Assembly: GCA_037355855.1 (NCBI GenBank)
Contig: CM074762.1
Coordinates: forward strand, 4,278,001-4,342,000
Direction: 5' to 3'
DNA: 64,000 nucleotides
From: Pseudo-nitzschia pungens
Lineage: Eukaryota; Bacillariophyta; Bacillariophyceae; Bacillariales; Bacillariaceae
Shown here: positions 50,309 to 61,462 of the stretch, one piece after another
How the letters are laid out: each line of letters begins with the position of its first letter
Position numbering within the stretch: the stretch's first letter is position 1
Notes under the pieces: generated by a model
What the model saw: only the letters and a program-made list of their open reading frames with translations
Told to the model about the DNA's origin: nothing
Databases searched by the model: none
Position numbers and translations under genes: made by a program

Positions 50309-51064
50309 ATGGTTAACGCATACTACTCGTTACTGGATCTGTTGGAATGTCTCGTAAGACCGACTAGTATCAGTGCTGTGTTGGTAATTGTGTGTGTCCA
50401 GTACCGATCCAGTATTGCGGACTTAATCTACACAGCGCAAGAAGACGGCATTCTACAGACATTGCTAAACTTGGTACTTAGCGTTGCGGATATAGTACGG
50501 GGATACTACCATATTGCACGTGAGGTTGTCCGAAATTTCGGGCAAAACTTCCTTTTCCTTTTTGGAGATGGAACTGGAAGTGGTAATTACGCCAGATTCC
50601 CCCTCACGGAAAGAGAGGTTAGCTCATTAGAAAATCAGGACAGCACAAACACACCGATTCGCAGGGGTAACAAAAAACGTCTTTCTTCAGTTGGACAACC
50701 TCCACCATTGGTGGTCGTTGATAATTCTTCTATCAACGAGGGAGACGAACCAGCTGCGGCTCTTTCTCCCGTGACCTCGGCGAAACCAACCGATTTCAAA
50801 GTTCGACACGAGTTGATGCCGCTAGAGCCAGCATTTCTGAACAGTGATGACTACCCAGAAGGGTGGTTAGTGTACCACCCAGTATTGGGAGTCATTTCTG
50901 TCAAGGAAGCAGAGAGATACGATGATCAGCAGCAGTTAATTGTGACAGAAATGGAAAAGCACCAACATTCACCAGATATCGAAATGCGTAATCGTTCGAA
51001 GTCTGAAAATGAAATGGATTTGGGGTCTTTTGAAATGCAAACAGCCGGCAACACTGGTGCATGA
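50309..51064 (+). CDS. Hypothetical protein with one N-terminal membrane segment
   Basis: From the ATG at 50309 a 251-residue protein; the frame is open further back to 50024 but that part has weak coding character, and CTATAAATATGG precedes the ATG. A hydrophobic stretch (ISAVLVIVCV) in the first 35 residues may be a membrane anchor, followed by an amphipathic part (LNLVLSVADIVRGYY), a Ser/Pro-rich linker and a conserved-looking block (DDYPEGWLVYHPVLGVI), then an acidic tail. Family not recognised. A TM-anchored protein is the best description. It stands alone between a mobile element and the epimerase gene. Confidence 0.5.
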   Translation: MVNAYYSLLDLLECLVRPTSISAVLVIVCVQYRSSIADLIYTAQEDGILQTLLNLVLSVADIVRGYYHIAREVVRNFGQNFLFLFGDGTGSGNYARFPLTEREVSSLENQDSTNTPIRRGNKKRLSSVGQPPPLVVVDNSSINEGDEPAAALSPVTSAKPTDFKVRHELMPLEPAFLNSDDYPEGWLVYHPVLGVISVKEAERYDDQQQLIVTEMEKHQHSPDIEMRNRSKSENEMDLGSFEMQTAGNTGA

Positions 51065-51727
51065 GCCACAAGCGGCCTTTTTGAAGAAACATGATACGAC
51101 TCCAAAAGGACAGAATCAGCAACAGAGTTACATGGCATTTTATTACTTGATGGGATGCTTCAACCGTGAGAAGATCAGAGCGTTCTCAATGATTGGGATT
51201 CCGGGTAACTATCATCATTCGTGTTTGCAGATTCTATTTTGGTGGCTTTCGTCGGGAAAAATAGGTTGAACGCGGTTGAAGATATATACGAAGTAATGAG
51301 TAGAAATGATGGGATGCGTCACCTCTTCAATCGTGAGGTCACAGCACCTTCGTTGAAAAAAGATACTGTACATTTGAACTTCTGACAGTGGAAAGAGATA
51401 TAAAGATGTTCAGTGTTTTTGGCTGATAGTGAGTCACTTTTGAAAAGCAAATGCCATTCCCCCTCCGATTTCGGTTGGAGATTGAGACAAGACCTTAGCG
51501 GCAGTAGCTTTGAAGCACAAATTACGATCTTGTGAAGGCCGAACGTAGTCTTTCTCGGATGATGTGCGTAAGGACGAATGATAAGTACAATCTAACACCT
51601 AATAAACGGTTGTTTGTTCTAGACGAATAGTCATTACTATCGAGTTTATTCAGTACTATACCCAGTCGAATTCAAACGCAATGCCTTTTCAGTGCTGTAA
51701 AAAATCGAGAAACACCCTGAGAACTAG
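51065..51727. other. Intergenic region
   Basis: Between two converging genes. Short frames only; no repeat or RNA recognised. Confidence 0.5.
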
Positions 51728-52867
51728 CTAGAGCTCCTTAGCGCCGTGTTTTTTGTATTGTGGCAACCAATTGATTTTGAACCATTCAATCGTTTCGGGC
51801 CATCCCTTGTCAAATGTAACGAGAGGCACGTATTGGAGATCTCGTTTAGCATTCTTGATATCGAAATATCGGTGAATAATCAGCATGTTGACTGTAAAAG
51901 GTTTCAGCTTGAACTGTTTTCCTGTCAAAAAAGTCAAGAAGTCACAGAAATAGGCCGCCGTAAATAGAAGCCATACGGGCAAGTGAAATTTTGAAAATAA
52001 ATCAACAAAGTCCATGGCAACGACTGCTTGGTTAAGAATTTTCCAAAAGTACTGCGGTTCATCGTCAGTAATAACATAAAATTTGGCCAAAGCTGGGCTA
52101 CCCTTGTAGAGAGCATCGGCTCCGCATAGAAGTCCATGCGAATAATTGTCAATGTGACAAAGGCTGATTTTGTTCTCTCCCTTCCCAAAGATTCGTAGCT
52201 TGCCGGATCCTGACGCTTCGAGGAGTTTGGGAAGGAAAAGAGAGTCGTATTTACCGTATAATTGGTGCGGTGATACAGAAATTGTAAGGAGTGTATCCGA
52301 GCAGGCTTTGTGAACAGCTTTCTCTCCTGCTGCCTTCGTTTCAGCGTACAACGCAACGAACTTGTCTGGGATAGGCATGTCGTCTTCTGATAAACCCTCG
52401 ACGTCACCTCCAGTAAATCGAGTGGAAGGACTAGATGAATAGACCAATTTTCTAACATTGTACTTCTTGCAACAGTCAATGATGCGCAGAGTTCCGCGGT
52501 AATTAACCTCCCAATACAGCTCCTTCTTGTGAAAAGGTCCTACCAATGCTCCAATATGAAATACAACATCTAAGTTAGGAATTTTTTTGAAGGCGGCGTC
52601 AACAGCATCATCACTGCATAAATCCCCTTCCGTTTGTGACAAAACAATAATCTTTCCACCCGTCTTCTTCTGAATGACTTCAAAGCGTTCTGCGGTAACT
52701 GCATTGGGGACTGCGATATCAAAAGCAATGACAGTTTTTGCACCCCGCTCTAACAGCATTTCCACCAATCGACAACCGGCGAACCCGCTTGAGCCTGTCA
52801 CCAACGCATTGCAACCGGTCTTGACAGTCTCAAATCCGGGGTTACTTGGAGGGGGTGAGGAGTTCAT
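51728..52867 (-). CDS. 3-beta-HSD-type NAD(P)-dependent epimerase/dehydrogenase
   Basis: 379 residues, single exon. Extended short-chain dehydrogenase: nucleotide motif TGSSGFAG (G25, G28, G31), acidic D50 at the end of strand 2 favouring NAD, and catalytic pair Y174-x3-K178 (YAETK) with upstream Ser residues (SSSPST). The best family match is 3-beta-hydroxysteroid dehydrogenase/isomerase or sterol-4-alpha-carboxylate 3-dehydrogenase. A hydrophobic stretch near residues 300-320 (LPVWLLFTAAYFCDF) fits an ER-membrane-bound sterol enzyme. The exact substrate cannot be read from sequence. The start is the only Met before the Rossmann fold. Confidence 0.85.
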   Translation of the reverse strand: MNSSPPPSNPGFETVKTGCNALVTGSSGFAGCRLVEMLLERGAKTVIAFDIAVPNAVTAERFEVIQKKTGGKIIVLSQTEGDLCSDDAVDAAFKKIPNLDVVFHIGALVGPFHKKELYWEVNYRGTLRIIDCCKKYNVRKLVYSSSPSTRFTGGDVEGLSEDDMPIPDKFVALYAETKAAGEKAVHKACSDTLLTISVSPHQLYGKYDSLFLPKLLEASGSGKLRIFGKGENKISLCHIDNYSHGLLCGADALYKGSPALAKFYVITDDEPQYFWKILNQAVVAMDFVDLFSKFHLPVWLLFTAAYFCDFLTFLTGKQFKLKPFTVNMLIIHRYFDIKNAKRDLQYVPLVTFDKGWPETIEWFKINWLPQYKKHGAKEL

Positions 52868-53164
52868 CTTTGTCTTGTTTGCTGGTTTGTTTTATTACGG
52901 AAACCTCAACAGAGTCCGTTTTGATAAGGTTACACTGTGCGATGAGTGAAACCGAAGAAGTCGCTCCGAATTCATTTTTTTCTTCATCCCACTTCAGAGA
53001 CGTAAGGTTACAGTACCGGTACAAGAACGAGTAAGATCTTAAATAGCACTCAGTACACGTACGCGTATCCACACTTCATCGTACTTCGTAATTGGGCCTT
53101 AAAGGGGGCTAGTGGAGTTGTTGTCATGGTTTCAGGAAGTAGATAAGGATTATCCTATTAGTAT
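52868..53164. other. Upstream region of the dehydrogenase gene
   Basis: Presumed promoter region of the minus-strand gene; no defined motif recognised. PB2 begins 300 bp upstream of the start codon. Confidence 0.4.
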
Positions 53165-53168
53165 TTAA

Positions 53169-53823
53169 GACCCTGGGACGATAAAAAGGTACCCCCTAAA
53201 ACCCGTTAGGCGCACTTTGCATGTTCCTGAATACTGAGGGGCCGCCGAAGCCGTTGTCGTTTTCGATTTTCAATAGCTTATCTGGAACCATTCCAACCAG
53301 AGGTGCCCCATTTGCTAACAACACCGTGTTGTAGATAGTTTTTTCAGTGAAAGCGAAAAAATCCAAAATATCAAGCCATTGTTGAGATGTCGCCCGGCTC
53401 ACATGAATGACTGTTTTTTATTTCGTATGACTGAAGTTTTTCGTTGGAGACTCATAAAAATGAGATGCAGAGAACCCAGGCATAGATAAAAAATTAGATC
53501 ATGTTCCAATCTGTTCCACTCGATGACGCACGAATCGACAAAGACTCCCAAAAAATAAAAGAAACTTCACATGTCATCCTATTTTTATCACTATGACCAT
53601 CCAAATCACCAAAAAAGGGATCGAAATTGGTCCAAATCGTCAATATTGTGAGGTTGAAAACGAACCACCTAGGATGAATACCAGAGAACGTCCTTCGACA
53701 CCATGCTCTAGAAGACTACTCTGTAGACAGCTTCGCTGGTGGGGTGGTCTGGGAAGCCTTGGCAAGAATTTTGAAATTTCACCCACAGACGCTAAAATGG
53801 TGCCTTTTTATCGTCCCGGGGTC
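53169..53823. mobile_element. PB2: internal-deletion relative of PB1 at TTAA
   Basis: 655 bp, same terminal inverted repeats (GACCCTGGGACGATAAAAAG at the left), flanked by TTAA (53165-53168, 53824-53827). Its left ~310 bp match the left end of PB1 and its right ~350 bp match the right end; the middle, including all minisatellite, is missing. The junction is at ACCCAGG/CATAGATAAAAAATT. It is non-autonomous. Confidence 0.85.
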
Positions 53824-53827
53824 TTAA

Positions 53828-54133
53828 TGTGTTTCAGTGTTTTGTTTTGGGTATGTTAATAGGTCGATGTTGTATGTATTGGAAAAAAAAAGTGCAGTTT
53901 TGAACAAAATTTATAACCGTGAAGTGGTTTATGATGTTAACAATTTGCGATTAATATACTGTAGTAGGCCTTGTTGGATTTGAAATGAATGACATAATTT
54001 TGTCAAGTAAGAACTGAGGAGGTTTCTTATGTGTTCTGAAATATGTATAGAACTTTCTGATTTCAGTTGATATTTCCTTGCATTTGTCTATTTGCAACGG
54101 GGTCAATAAGTATAGTCCTTGTAATGTTCTGCA
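53828..54133. other. Region downstream of the helicase fragment
   Basis: Read on the minus strand it still encodes a helicase-like tail (CRTLQGLYLLTPLQ) after the premature TGA, so at least the part next to 54133 belonged to the helicase gene. Confidence 0.5.
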
Positions 54134-55390
54134 TCAAGAGAGGACCACATATATCCAATATTCCATCAAGTAGTTCCATGTTGATATAATTAGGTGGTCA
54201 ATGGATCTGCCTTGCAGCTTGTGAACTGTTCTTGGGTGAGAGATGTTGAGGCGAAACTGTTGCAGTTTGACTAAGAGTCCATTTCTTGGGGTTTTATGGG
54301 TGATTTTGTCTGCAAATAGTGATGGAAACTTGCATTTAGTGTAGATAGGTTTGTCAGATAGTTCCAAGGAGTATGAAGGAGGATTGTCAGATCTGTCGTC
54401 ATCTGTATTAACAAGTTCAACAGATTGTACAAATTTGGCCTCGATGCATTGCACATAGTATCCATCAATAATTATAGTTTCCACCACATCTGAGATTGAA
54501 TTGTTGTGTTTAAGTGTGATACCTTTGAACCGGGACATGGTTCCGTTTGCTATGCATTCTTTGACGTTGATATTTTCTGTGATCATCACTGGACAGTCCA
54601 CATATAGTTTAAGTAAAGGATCGATATGTGAACTGCTACTTTGCTCTGTAACATGAGCGTCGGCACAGGTAGCAAAGAAAACATCACCTTTGTCTGGAAA
54701 TGGTTTGTATTCCTTTCTGGCAGAGCTGTATTTGTACTCAACATTTGATGCTCGGATGCAAATTGTATGGTTTGGAATAGGCACAGATGGGTCTTTTGAG
54801 TGTGTCTTGGCAAGATTTTTTGCAAAAATGGCATCATTTATTGCACATCTATCTTTATTTTCTGCAACTGCATATGCTGTATTTTCTGGTAAAAATCCGT
54901 CTTCTTGCACAACTCTTGAGTTTATTATTGTTTCATCCTGGTGGGTTTGGCTTCCTTCAGCAAATCTAGATAACATGTATCCAAATGATTTATTTTTGTC
55001 AAATCTATGATATGTTTTGAGTTCAATCATAGTGTCCACAGCTTCTCCAAAATGTTCTGAATGAAGATTTTTGTATATTTTACTACCTCCTATAGGTGGT
55101 AACTGGTTAAAGTCGCCGGCAAATTGAATTGGATTGAATCTCTCGCCTTTGTGCTTGGGAAATTCATTGTCCAGGTTAAATACAACTCCAAAACAATGTG
55201 TTCTTGGAGTGTTCACATGTGCGTTTTCATTCTTGTATCTGCAGGTTGATTGATAACAAAACATGCGGTGTCCCATTTGATAAAAAGCAGAACGATGTGC
55301 GTCATCATGGTATGATTCCAAAGAATGTGCAGGCTCGGCCTTTTTCCAATGTCCTTGTTGTGCTTTATCATAAACTTGAGAAAATTTTGA
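54134..55390 (-). pseudogene. PIF1/Helitron-type helicase fragment
   Basis: 395+ codons of a superfamily-1 helicase C-terminal part. Motifs: FAGDFNQLPPIGG (motif III type), ITENINVKECIANGT (nucleic-acid-binding segment) and TVHKLQGRSIDHLII (motif VI region). The Walker A and DEAD-like motifs are absent; the frame runs out just before the LTR remnant at 55403. The end WIYVVLS is followed by TGA where relatives continue with an Arg-rich VVLSR...L segment, so the stop looks like a nonsense mutation. Helitron rolling-circle transposons carry this helicase type; no Rep domain or Helitron ends were seen. Confidence 0.7.
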
Positions 55391-55402
55391 TCATGTAGTT
55401 TC

Positions 55403-55613
55403 TGTAACACTCTAGGGTAGAAATTAGATGGAGTGGTACGGGATAGGTTAACAGATTGGTATTTTAATGATGAACAATCATAAAATTGTGTTATAAAAGA
55501 GAATGGTTGAATGCTTTACGAGATGGGAATGATTCCTTGAGTATGGGATCAATGAACGATCGAACATTGATAACTATGTCTAATAATTAGTACGAAGTAT
55601 ACTACTTGTTACA
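55403..55613 (-). repeat. Internally deleted solo LTR
   Basis: 211 bp from TGTAACACTCTAGGG to CTTGTTACA. The first ~170 bp match the LTRs at 7139 and 11274; the rest is largely unrelated. No TSD (GTTTC versus CATAG). It truncates the helicase fragment. Confidence 0.65.
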
Positions 55614-56149
55614 CATAGGACCGCAGGTCCCATAGCTCTCAGGAGGGTTGGTCCAAGAGCAACACGACACCTCAGACTGGTACGGTAGTTGCTGGCCAGA
55701 CGAGACGGCGCCCGGGAATTGGGCGTAGAGACTTACCGGTAGCAGATTCGTACTGTTTCGTAGTAACTTCATTAGTAGATTGTCACTAATACCGTACAAC
55801 ATCATCATTACAAAGTACATGTTCGTATTCTTTTCATAGGTAAGTAAAGTATGTATTTTAGTTATTTGGAAAGTGGAAACACGACGTACGTCGTACGGTA
55901 AGGTTACGAGTACGTCATGAATCATCGATTATTCGAACAAGAGAGACAACAACATCATTACAGATCAGAATTTTTTGCGCTATCTTTCCTTGACCCATCA
56001 CACACTGCTTTTTCTCAAGAGATGATCTGTGCAACACTTGGATCTGCTTCTACCCTCGAAGTCTAATAAAGTGAAGCTGAAGTTCAAAATTGGTCTCTTA
56101 TTCAATCGGGAGCATACACTGAGAAAAACGACGAAGTACGAGCCATCAC
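55614..56149. promoter_or_regulatory. Upstream region of the AsnRS gene
   Basis: No gene. It contains a perfect 14-bp palindrome ACGACGTACGTCGT at 55881-55894 followed by ACGG, about 255 bp before the start codon; a possible protein-binding site (inference). Confidence 0.35.
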
Positions 56150-57999
56150 ATGATTCAATCATACTTTCGTTCTACCGTCGTCATCGTTGGTGCCATGACG
56201 TTGATGCTATCCTCGTCGGCATCGATTCGACAAAGATGGCTTGTCGCAGCCTTCTCCCAGACTAGCTTCCCAAGCTCCAGTAGCGAAGCCTTGATTTCGA
56301 CGAACAAAGGGAACTCTTTCTTTCTGAAGCGAGAAGCATGGGAGCACCGGTTAGGACAGCCACTTTGGATGAGCACCACCACTCCACCTACGGCAACCGA
56401 ATTAACTATTGTTCCACGTGTGAAAACTGTTGATGCCACAGAAGCAAGCGATGGAAAACCTGTTCTCATTAAGGGATGGGTTAGAACCGTTCGAAAACAG
56501 AAGACTCTGGCTTTTGTCGAAGTGAACGATGGATCTAACATGAAGGGCATCCAGTGCGTTTTGTCATTTGACTCTATTGACGAGGATACTACGAAAGGTA
56601 TGGAAAAAGTTTTTCCTGATGATTTAGAAAACAGGTGAAGACAAGCTACAAAAAGCAACAGAATTTTTCATCATCATCATTTCCGATAGCCAAGAAAATT
56701 GTCTGAAATACTCATTTTTCTCTTTTTTACAACCCCACAGAACTCGCGAAGATCACTACTGGTTGTTCAGTTGTCGTTGAAGGTCCTCTTGTCGAGTCAC
56801 AGGGTGGCAAACAAGCTGTGGAAGTAGCAGCTACGAAGCTACGTGTCGTCGGGGAATGTCCAGGGGATACTTACCCATTGGCGAAAAAGCGTCACTCGCT
56901 AGAATATCTTCGGACGATAGCTCACTTGCGTCCTCGAACGAACACCATTGCAGCAGTTGCGCGTGTTCGTTCTCAATTGGCAGGTGCCATCCATGCTTTC
57001 TTCCAACAAAGCGGTTTCGTGTACGTTCAAACTCCACTGATCACTGCATCAGATTGTGAAGGTGCAGGGGAGCTTTTTCGAGTTACAACCCTTGATATCG
57101 ACAAGAAATCGTCGCTACCCATGGTGAAGACGGAGGATGGAAAAGGGACCACAGATGTAGTGGATTCCAGCCTAGATTTCTTTGGGAAACCAGCCTACTT
57201 GACGGTTAGTGGTCAACTAGGGGGTGAAACATACGCTTCTGCAATGGGGGATATCTACACGTTTGGTCCGACCTTCCGTGCTGAAAACTCTCAGACAACT
57301 CGTCACCTGGCTGAATTCCATATGGTTGAACCGGAAATGGCTTTTGCTGATCTCGATTCTGCTATGGAGAACGCCGAGCAAATGTTGAAATTTGTTGTCA
57401 AGCACGTATTGGAGAATTGTCAGGAAGATTTGAATTTTTTTGGAAAATTCTACGACAAGGGTCTCATCAAGAGATTGGAAAAACTTGTTTCCCAGCCCTT
57501 TGTCAAAGTATCATACCGCGATGCAATTAAATATTTGCAAGAAGAAATTGCGAAGGATCCATCTAAATGGCAATTTCCGGACGTGGAGTTTGGTACTGAT
57601 TTATCGACTGAGCATGAGCGTTGGTTAGCAGAAACCAAATTTGACAGCGCAGTATTTGTGTACAACTACCCGAAATCAATCAAGGCCTTTTACATGAGAG
57701 ACAATGATGACGACAACGGAGAAACCGTCAACGCAATGGATCTATTAGTTCCTGGAGTTGGTGAATTGGTGGGTGGAAGTCAGAGAGAAGAGAGACTTGA
57801 CACTCTTTTGGAAAAAATGAAAGATCAAGATCTAGATCCTGAGGATTATTGGTGGTATCTCGATCTTCGACGATTTGGCTCAGTCCCTCACTCTGGTTAC
57901 GGTCTTGGGTTTGAACGGCTCGTGACTTATGTATGTGGAGTGGAAAATATCAGAGAGGCGATTGCCTTCCCTAGATATCCAGGTCATGCTGAGTTCTAA
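56150..57999 (+). CDS. Asparaginyl-tRNA synthetase, two exons
   Basis: Charges tRNA-Asn. Exons 56150-56597 and 56741-57999; the GT-AG intron 56598-56740 (143 bp, phase 1) is placed by frame continuity (TTK then [10 protein letters not shown]). Product about 568 residues. An OB-fold anticodon-binding domain ([20 protein letters not shown]) is followed by the class II core: [17 protein letters not shown], motif 2 ([20 protein letters not shown]) and motif 3 ([10 protein letters not shown]). A ~73-residue N-terminal extension (hydrophobic [11 protein letters not shown], then a basic stretch) looks like an organelle-targeting sequence. Met74 (56369) just before the core could start a cytosolic form. 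Both points are inference. No damage seen. Confidence 0.92.
56598..56740 (+). other. Intron of the AsnRS gene
   Basis: Begins GTATGG and ends CCCCACAG, 143 bp, with a pyrimidine-rich stretch (TTTTTCTCTTTTTT) near the acceptor. The alternative donor at 56634 (GTGAAG) would break the frame. Confidence 0.85.
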
Positions 58000-58339
58000 A
58001 GGCTAAATTTGCATTACACAATAAATATATTTGGAAAGAAAAGAAATAGAGATTATTTGCAATGTGGCTGAGCATATTTAGAGCTTGCAAAATTGATGCA
58101 TCTGATACATGTACCTTCTGGTATCCCCCCATCACATCATCTGACCAGATTAGTATTCTCTTCATGGCCACTTCTGTTTTGTTTTGCACAAAATCTTTTC
58201 TGGTGGTTTGTGATCCACTGCCCATAGTAGAGAGGAGATCAAAACAAAAACTGTCAGCTTCTGACCAGCTTAGCAACACTTTGCAAATCTTGAGGTTCTT
58301 CATTGCTTGGGGATGAATAGATTCAACAACATCTTCCAC
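57971..58339 (-). CDS. Hypothetical protein, possibly a gene fragment
   Basis: 122-residue minus-strand frame ([15 protein letters not shown] onward) with balanced composition, overlapping the last 29 bp of the AsnRS gene. The overlap and lack of any recognised domain make it doubtful; the stretch up to about 58020 may be chance. It could be the remnant of an older gene. Confidence 0.3.
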   Translation of the reverse strand: MEDVVESIHPQAMKNLKICKVLLSWSEADSFCFDLLSTMGSGSQTTRKDFVQNKTEVAMKRILIWSDDVMGGYQKVHVSDASILQALNMLSHIANNLYFFSFQIYLLCNANLAFRTQHDLDI

Positions 58340-60189
58340 ATTGTTTTGGCAGTAAGGCTGTGTGCCTGTGGCTAATTGATCTTTTCTTTACCTCTAGTTT
58401 CTATTCCAAGTGTGAAAGTCTAATAAGTTCAGTTCTGCAAACCAAAGTGACACAGCAGGCTTTAGGCTTCTACGCATGACTTTCTGTCTCTGTCATGTGA
58501 GTACATTTTCATTTTTTTTACAAGACAGCAACAAAACAGAATGGTTCATCTCAAGCAAGATGTTACAGTGATAGTCTGATAAGGGTTGACTTCAACGCAT
58601 CAACCTGGAGCGATTGGAAATAGAATAATGTGTGCAACACGTGATTAAGTTCTCTGTGTAATTAATTCATGTAATTGTGTAAATAATTCTCGTTACGTGC
58701 ATAATTAATTTAATTACAAAAAAACAGCTAATCTATTTCCGACCACTCCTGCTCCATCTCATACTTCCCTTTTTTCAGATTCTCTCATGTTGTGGTTTCA
58801 AAAGTGGTTCAATGTTTTACACAAGGAAACAAATCATCCTGGTTTGTCCCACAGTTAATGCTCTTCAGAATGGAATTCACCTAGGACTTTTTAAAATCAC
58901 AAGGTGAATCATTGAAATACTAGTAATCCTGAATGACATAGTAATTGCCTCAACTGACATGGCCAAATCAGTCTAATCATCAGTAAGTATTTCCTCTCTT
59001 GTTTGTGAACACAGACATGTATCAAGTACCTACTATTTATTTGAGTTAGTACTAGTAATCATCACATATACTGGCTGTGTATGTGTTGGAGAAGAAAAGT
59101 TTTTTATGGTTTTGAAAGTCTATTTGTTATACTCTGTCAATGCTTTGAAATTGAATTCATTTTTTATCTCAGAACAACCACAGCACTATCAGAAACAGAA
59201 ACCAAGATGTTTTGATACATTTTTTTCCATTTTTGGACACATTATTTGTCGATTACTAGTAGTTCTTAGCACCTTTTCATCAGCTTCAAGTTTTTACCTC
59301 ATGGCCATTGAAGCAAAGCATATGATGTTGTAATGGAATACTACGCGTTTGAGTTGGCACGCTGTACTTTTTCGTGTAGAACGGACTAACACATGCAACC
59401 TTGGCCGCTTTCAATGTTTTTTCAGAAGATGAAATTTTGAAAATTGGGAAGAACTGTAAAAAATTTACAGTTCAACTCCGCTAGTCTCTTCCTGCTGTAG
59501 GGTACTGGTACGGAATCCACACGGCGGACCGTCTCACTTATTATTGGGCCTGCCTTGCGTACGGTATTTTGTGAGATTTTTCCTTCCAAAAAGTAATAAA
59601 ATTTTGAGTAAACCAATCATTACGAACCACCAATTTTTGTAAATTTTTTTACGCAAGGTAAAAAACCTGTTACAAATTTATAATAATAATAATAATACGT
59701 AGTAATTACTACTAATACGTAGTAATTGCGTCCAATTGTGAAGCAAGAGTACAAGTACTGTATTGTGATGCCACTTGGAAGTGAAGAATGGAACGTGACC
59801 CTTCTCTGAAAAAGGACAGACAAGAAAAACGTTCTGTGTCCCACCTCAAAGATGTCAAGTCCTGAGTCAATAAGAACATAGAGTTTTTGGTAATCTATTT
59901 TTATCAAATAATATAAGTATTGTATTGTTGAATAGCATTTCATAATATTTCGGAACCCCCCAAATGGAATGCACACTTTGAAACGTGAAAGAAAATCGTG
60001 AAAATGAAGGGACGAAAATCATCGAAGCTTCGTAACGAACCCTGCCTGGCTGAGTCGGATTCATCGAGATCAAAGCAAATATTATTTTCTTCGAAAACGA
60101 TTCCATACATAACTTATCTGATACTTTGCTCTCACTAAACATTTTGGACAGAGGAACAATCCAACAAAAGTTGTCACAAAATCGCAATC
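58340..60189. other. Intergenic region
   Basis: 1.85 kb with no supported gene. TAA microsatellite at 59681-59697 followed by a short duplication (TACGTAGTAATT twice, 59695-59728). No tRNA recognised. The last part is the upstream region of PDX1. Confidence 0.5.
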
Positions 60190-61462
60190 ATGTCTGGAAC
60201 AAACGGAAATGGAAATGGAAACGGCAGTGCTGTTGTCGGAACTAGCACTGTCAAGCAGGGTCTTGCTCAGATGCTCAAGGGCGGAGTCATCGTAAGTATA
60301 GTATCTTTTCCAACCGATATGAGTCTCGGAGAGACGAAGTCCACGTGGGGATTGGTATTCAAGAGCATCGCCTGGTTGAGATACGGCATGAATAATCAAG
60401 AAGAAATTATCGCAGAAAATTCATGATGTCTGAATTGAAATTCCGGTGCACCCAAACATTTCTTTGCGTCGTGGCGGTTCTTTTGTCGTCGAAATGTTAT
60501 AGTCCTCTCATGTCTGTTGGTTGCTTTGCACGTCTCGCTTTTCAAAACTTCAATAGATGGATGTCATGAACGTCGAACAAGCCAAGATTGCCGAAGCTGC
60601 AGGTGCTGTCGCTGTTATGGCTTTGGAGCGTATCCCCGCCGACATCCGTCGAGACGGAGGTGTTGCACGAATGTCAGATCCATCGCTGATCCAGGAAATC
60701 AAGAACGCCGTCACCATTCCTGTAATGGCCAAGGCACGCATTGGTCACTTCGTCGAGGCCCAGATCCTCGAGGCATGCGAGATTGACTACATTGACGAGA
60801 GTGAGGTCCTTACGATGGCCGACGACGTTCATCACATCGACAAAACCCAGTTCAGCGTTCCATTCGTATGCGGATGCCGCAATCTCGGAGAGGCGCTCCG
60901 ACGAATTGCCGAAGGAGCTTCTATGCTCCGCACCAAGGGAGAGGCCGGTACTGGAAATGTGGTCGAGGCTGTCCGTCACGCCCGACAGGTTCAGGGCGAC
61001 ATCAGACGCCTCCAGACCATGAGCAAGGACGAACTTTTCGTTGCCGCCAAAGAACTCCGTGCGCCTTACGAACTTGTGAAGCAAGTGGCTGACGCCGGAA
61101 AGCTGCCTGTCGTCAACTTTGCTGCCGGAGGTGTTGCCACTCCAGCTGATGCCGCCTTGATGATGCAACTTGGTGTTGATGGTGTCTTCGTCGGATCCGG
61201 AATCTTCAAGTCGGCCAACCCCGAAGCACGTGCTCGCGCCATCGTACAAGCAACAACTCACTACAAGGACCCTAAGGTATTGATGGACGTCTCCACCGGT
61301 CTCGGTCCCGCGATGGTTGGAATTTGTGATATCAAGGGTGATCCCGTCAACTTCCGTGATCGTGAGGGTGGCGAATACACGTATGACGGCAAAGTACCCC
61401 CAAAGAAGGCCTTGAGTGGATACACAGAGACCCAGATGTACGGTTCGTCGTGGAACAACTAA
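60190..61462 (+). CDS. PDX1: Pyridoxal 5'-phosphate synthase subunit PDX1, two exons
   Basis: Makes vitamin B6 (pyridoxal phosphate) from a pentose phosphate, a triose phosphate and ammonia delivered by the PDX2 glutaminase. Exons 60190-60291 and 60557-61462; the intron is 60292-60556 (phase 0). Product 335 residues, normal for the family. Hallmarks: [13 protein letters not shown] | MDVMNVEQA across the intron, [20 protein letters not shown] (first catalytic Lys), [25 protein letters not shown] and [17 protein letters not shown] (second catalytic Lys), then the (beta-alpha)8 barrel end [15 protein letters not shown] Gly/Asn-rich start (GNGNGNG) is unusual. No targeting peptide is obvious. Intact. 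Confidence 0.96.
60292..60556 (+). other. Intron of PDX1
   Basis: 265 bp, GTAAGTAT...CAATAG, phase 0, splitting GGVI from MDVMN at a conserved block. Confidence 0.92.

Noticed and set aside
54134..55613. A complete Helitron
   Set aside because: No Rep domain, no 5' TC or 3' hairpin-CTRR end could be identified.
7139..55613. One giant LTR element using the LTR remnant at 55403 as its second LTR
   Set aside because: The remnant is internally deleted, lacks a TSD and follows host-like and Helitron-like sequence; no continuous element body joins it to the outer LTR.
59681..59728. TAA repeat as another LINE tail
   Set aside because: It lacks the TTTAAATACGTATATT segment and the hairpins next to it, so it is treated as a plain microsatellite.
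60674..61261. 195-residue minus-strand frame opposite PDX1
   Set aside because: Antisense shadow of a strongly conserved coding exon.
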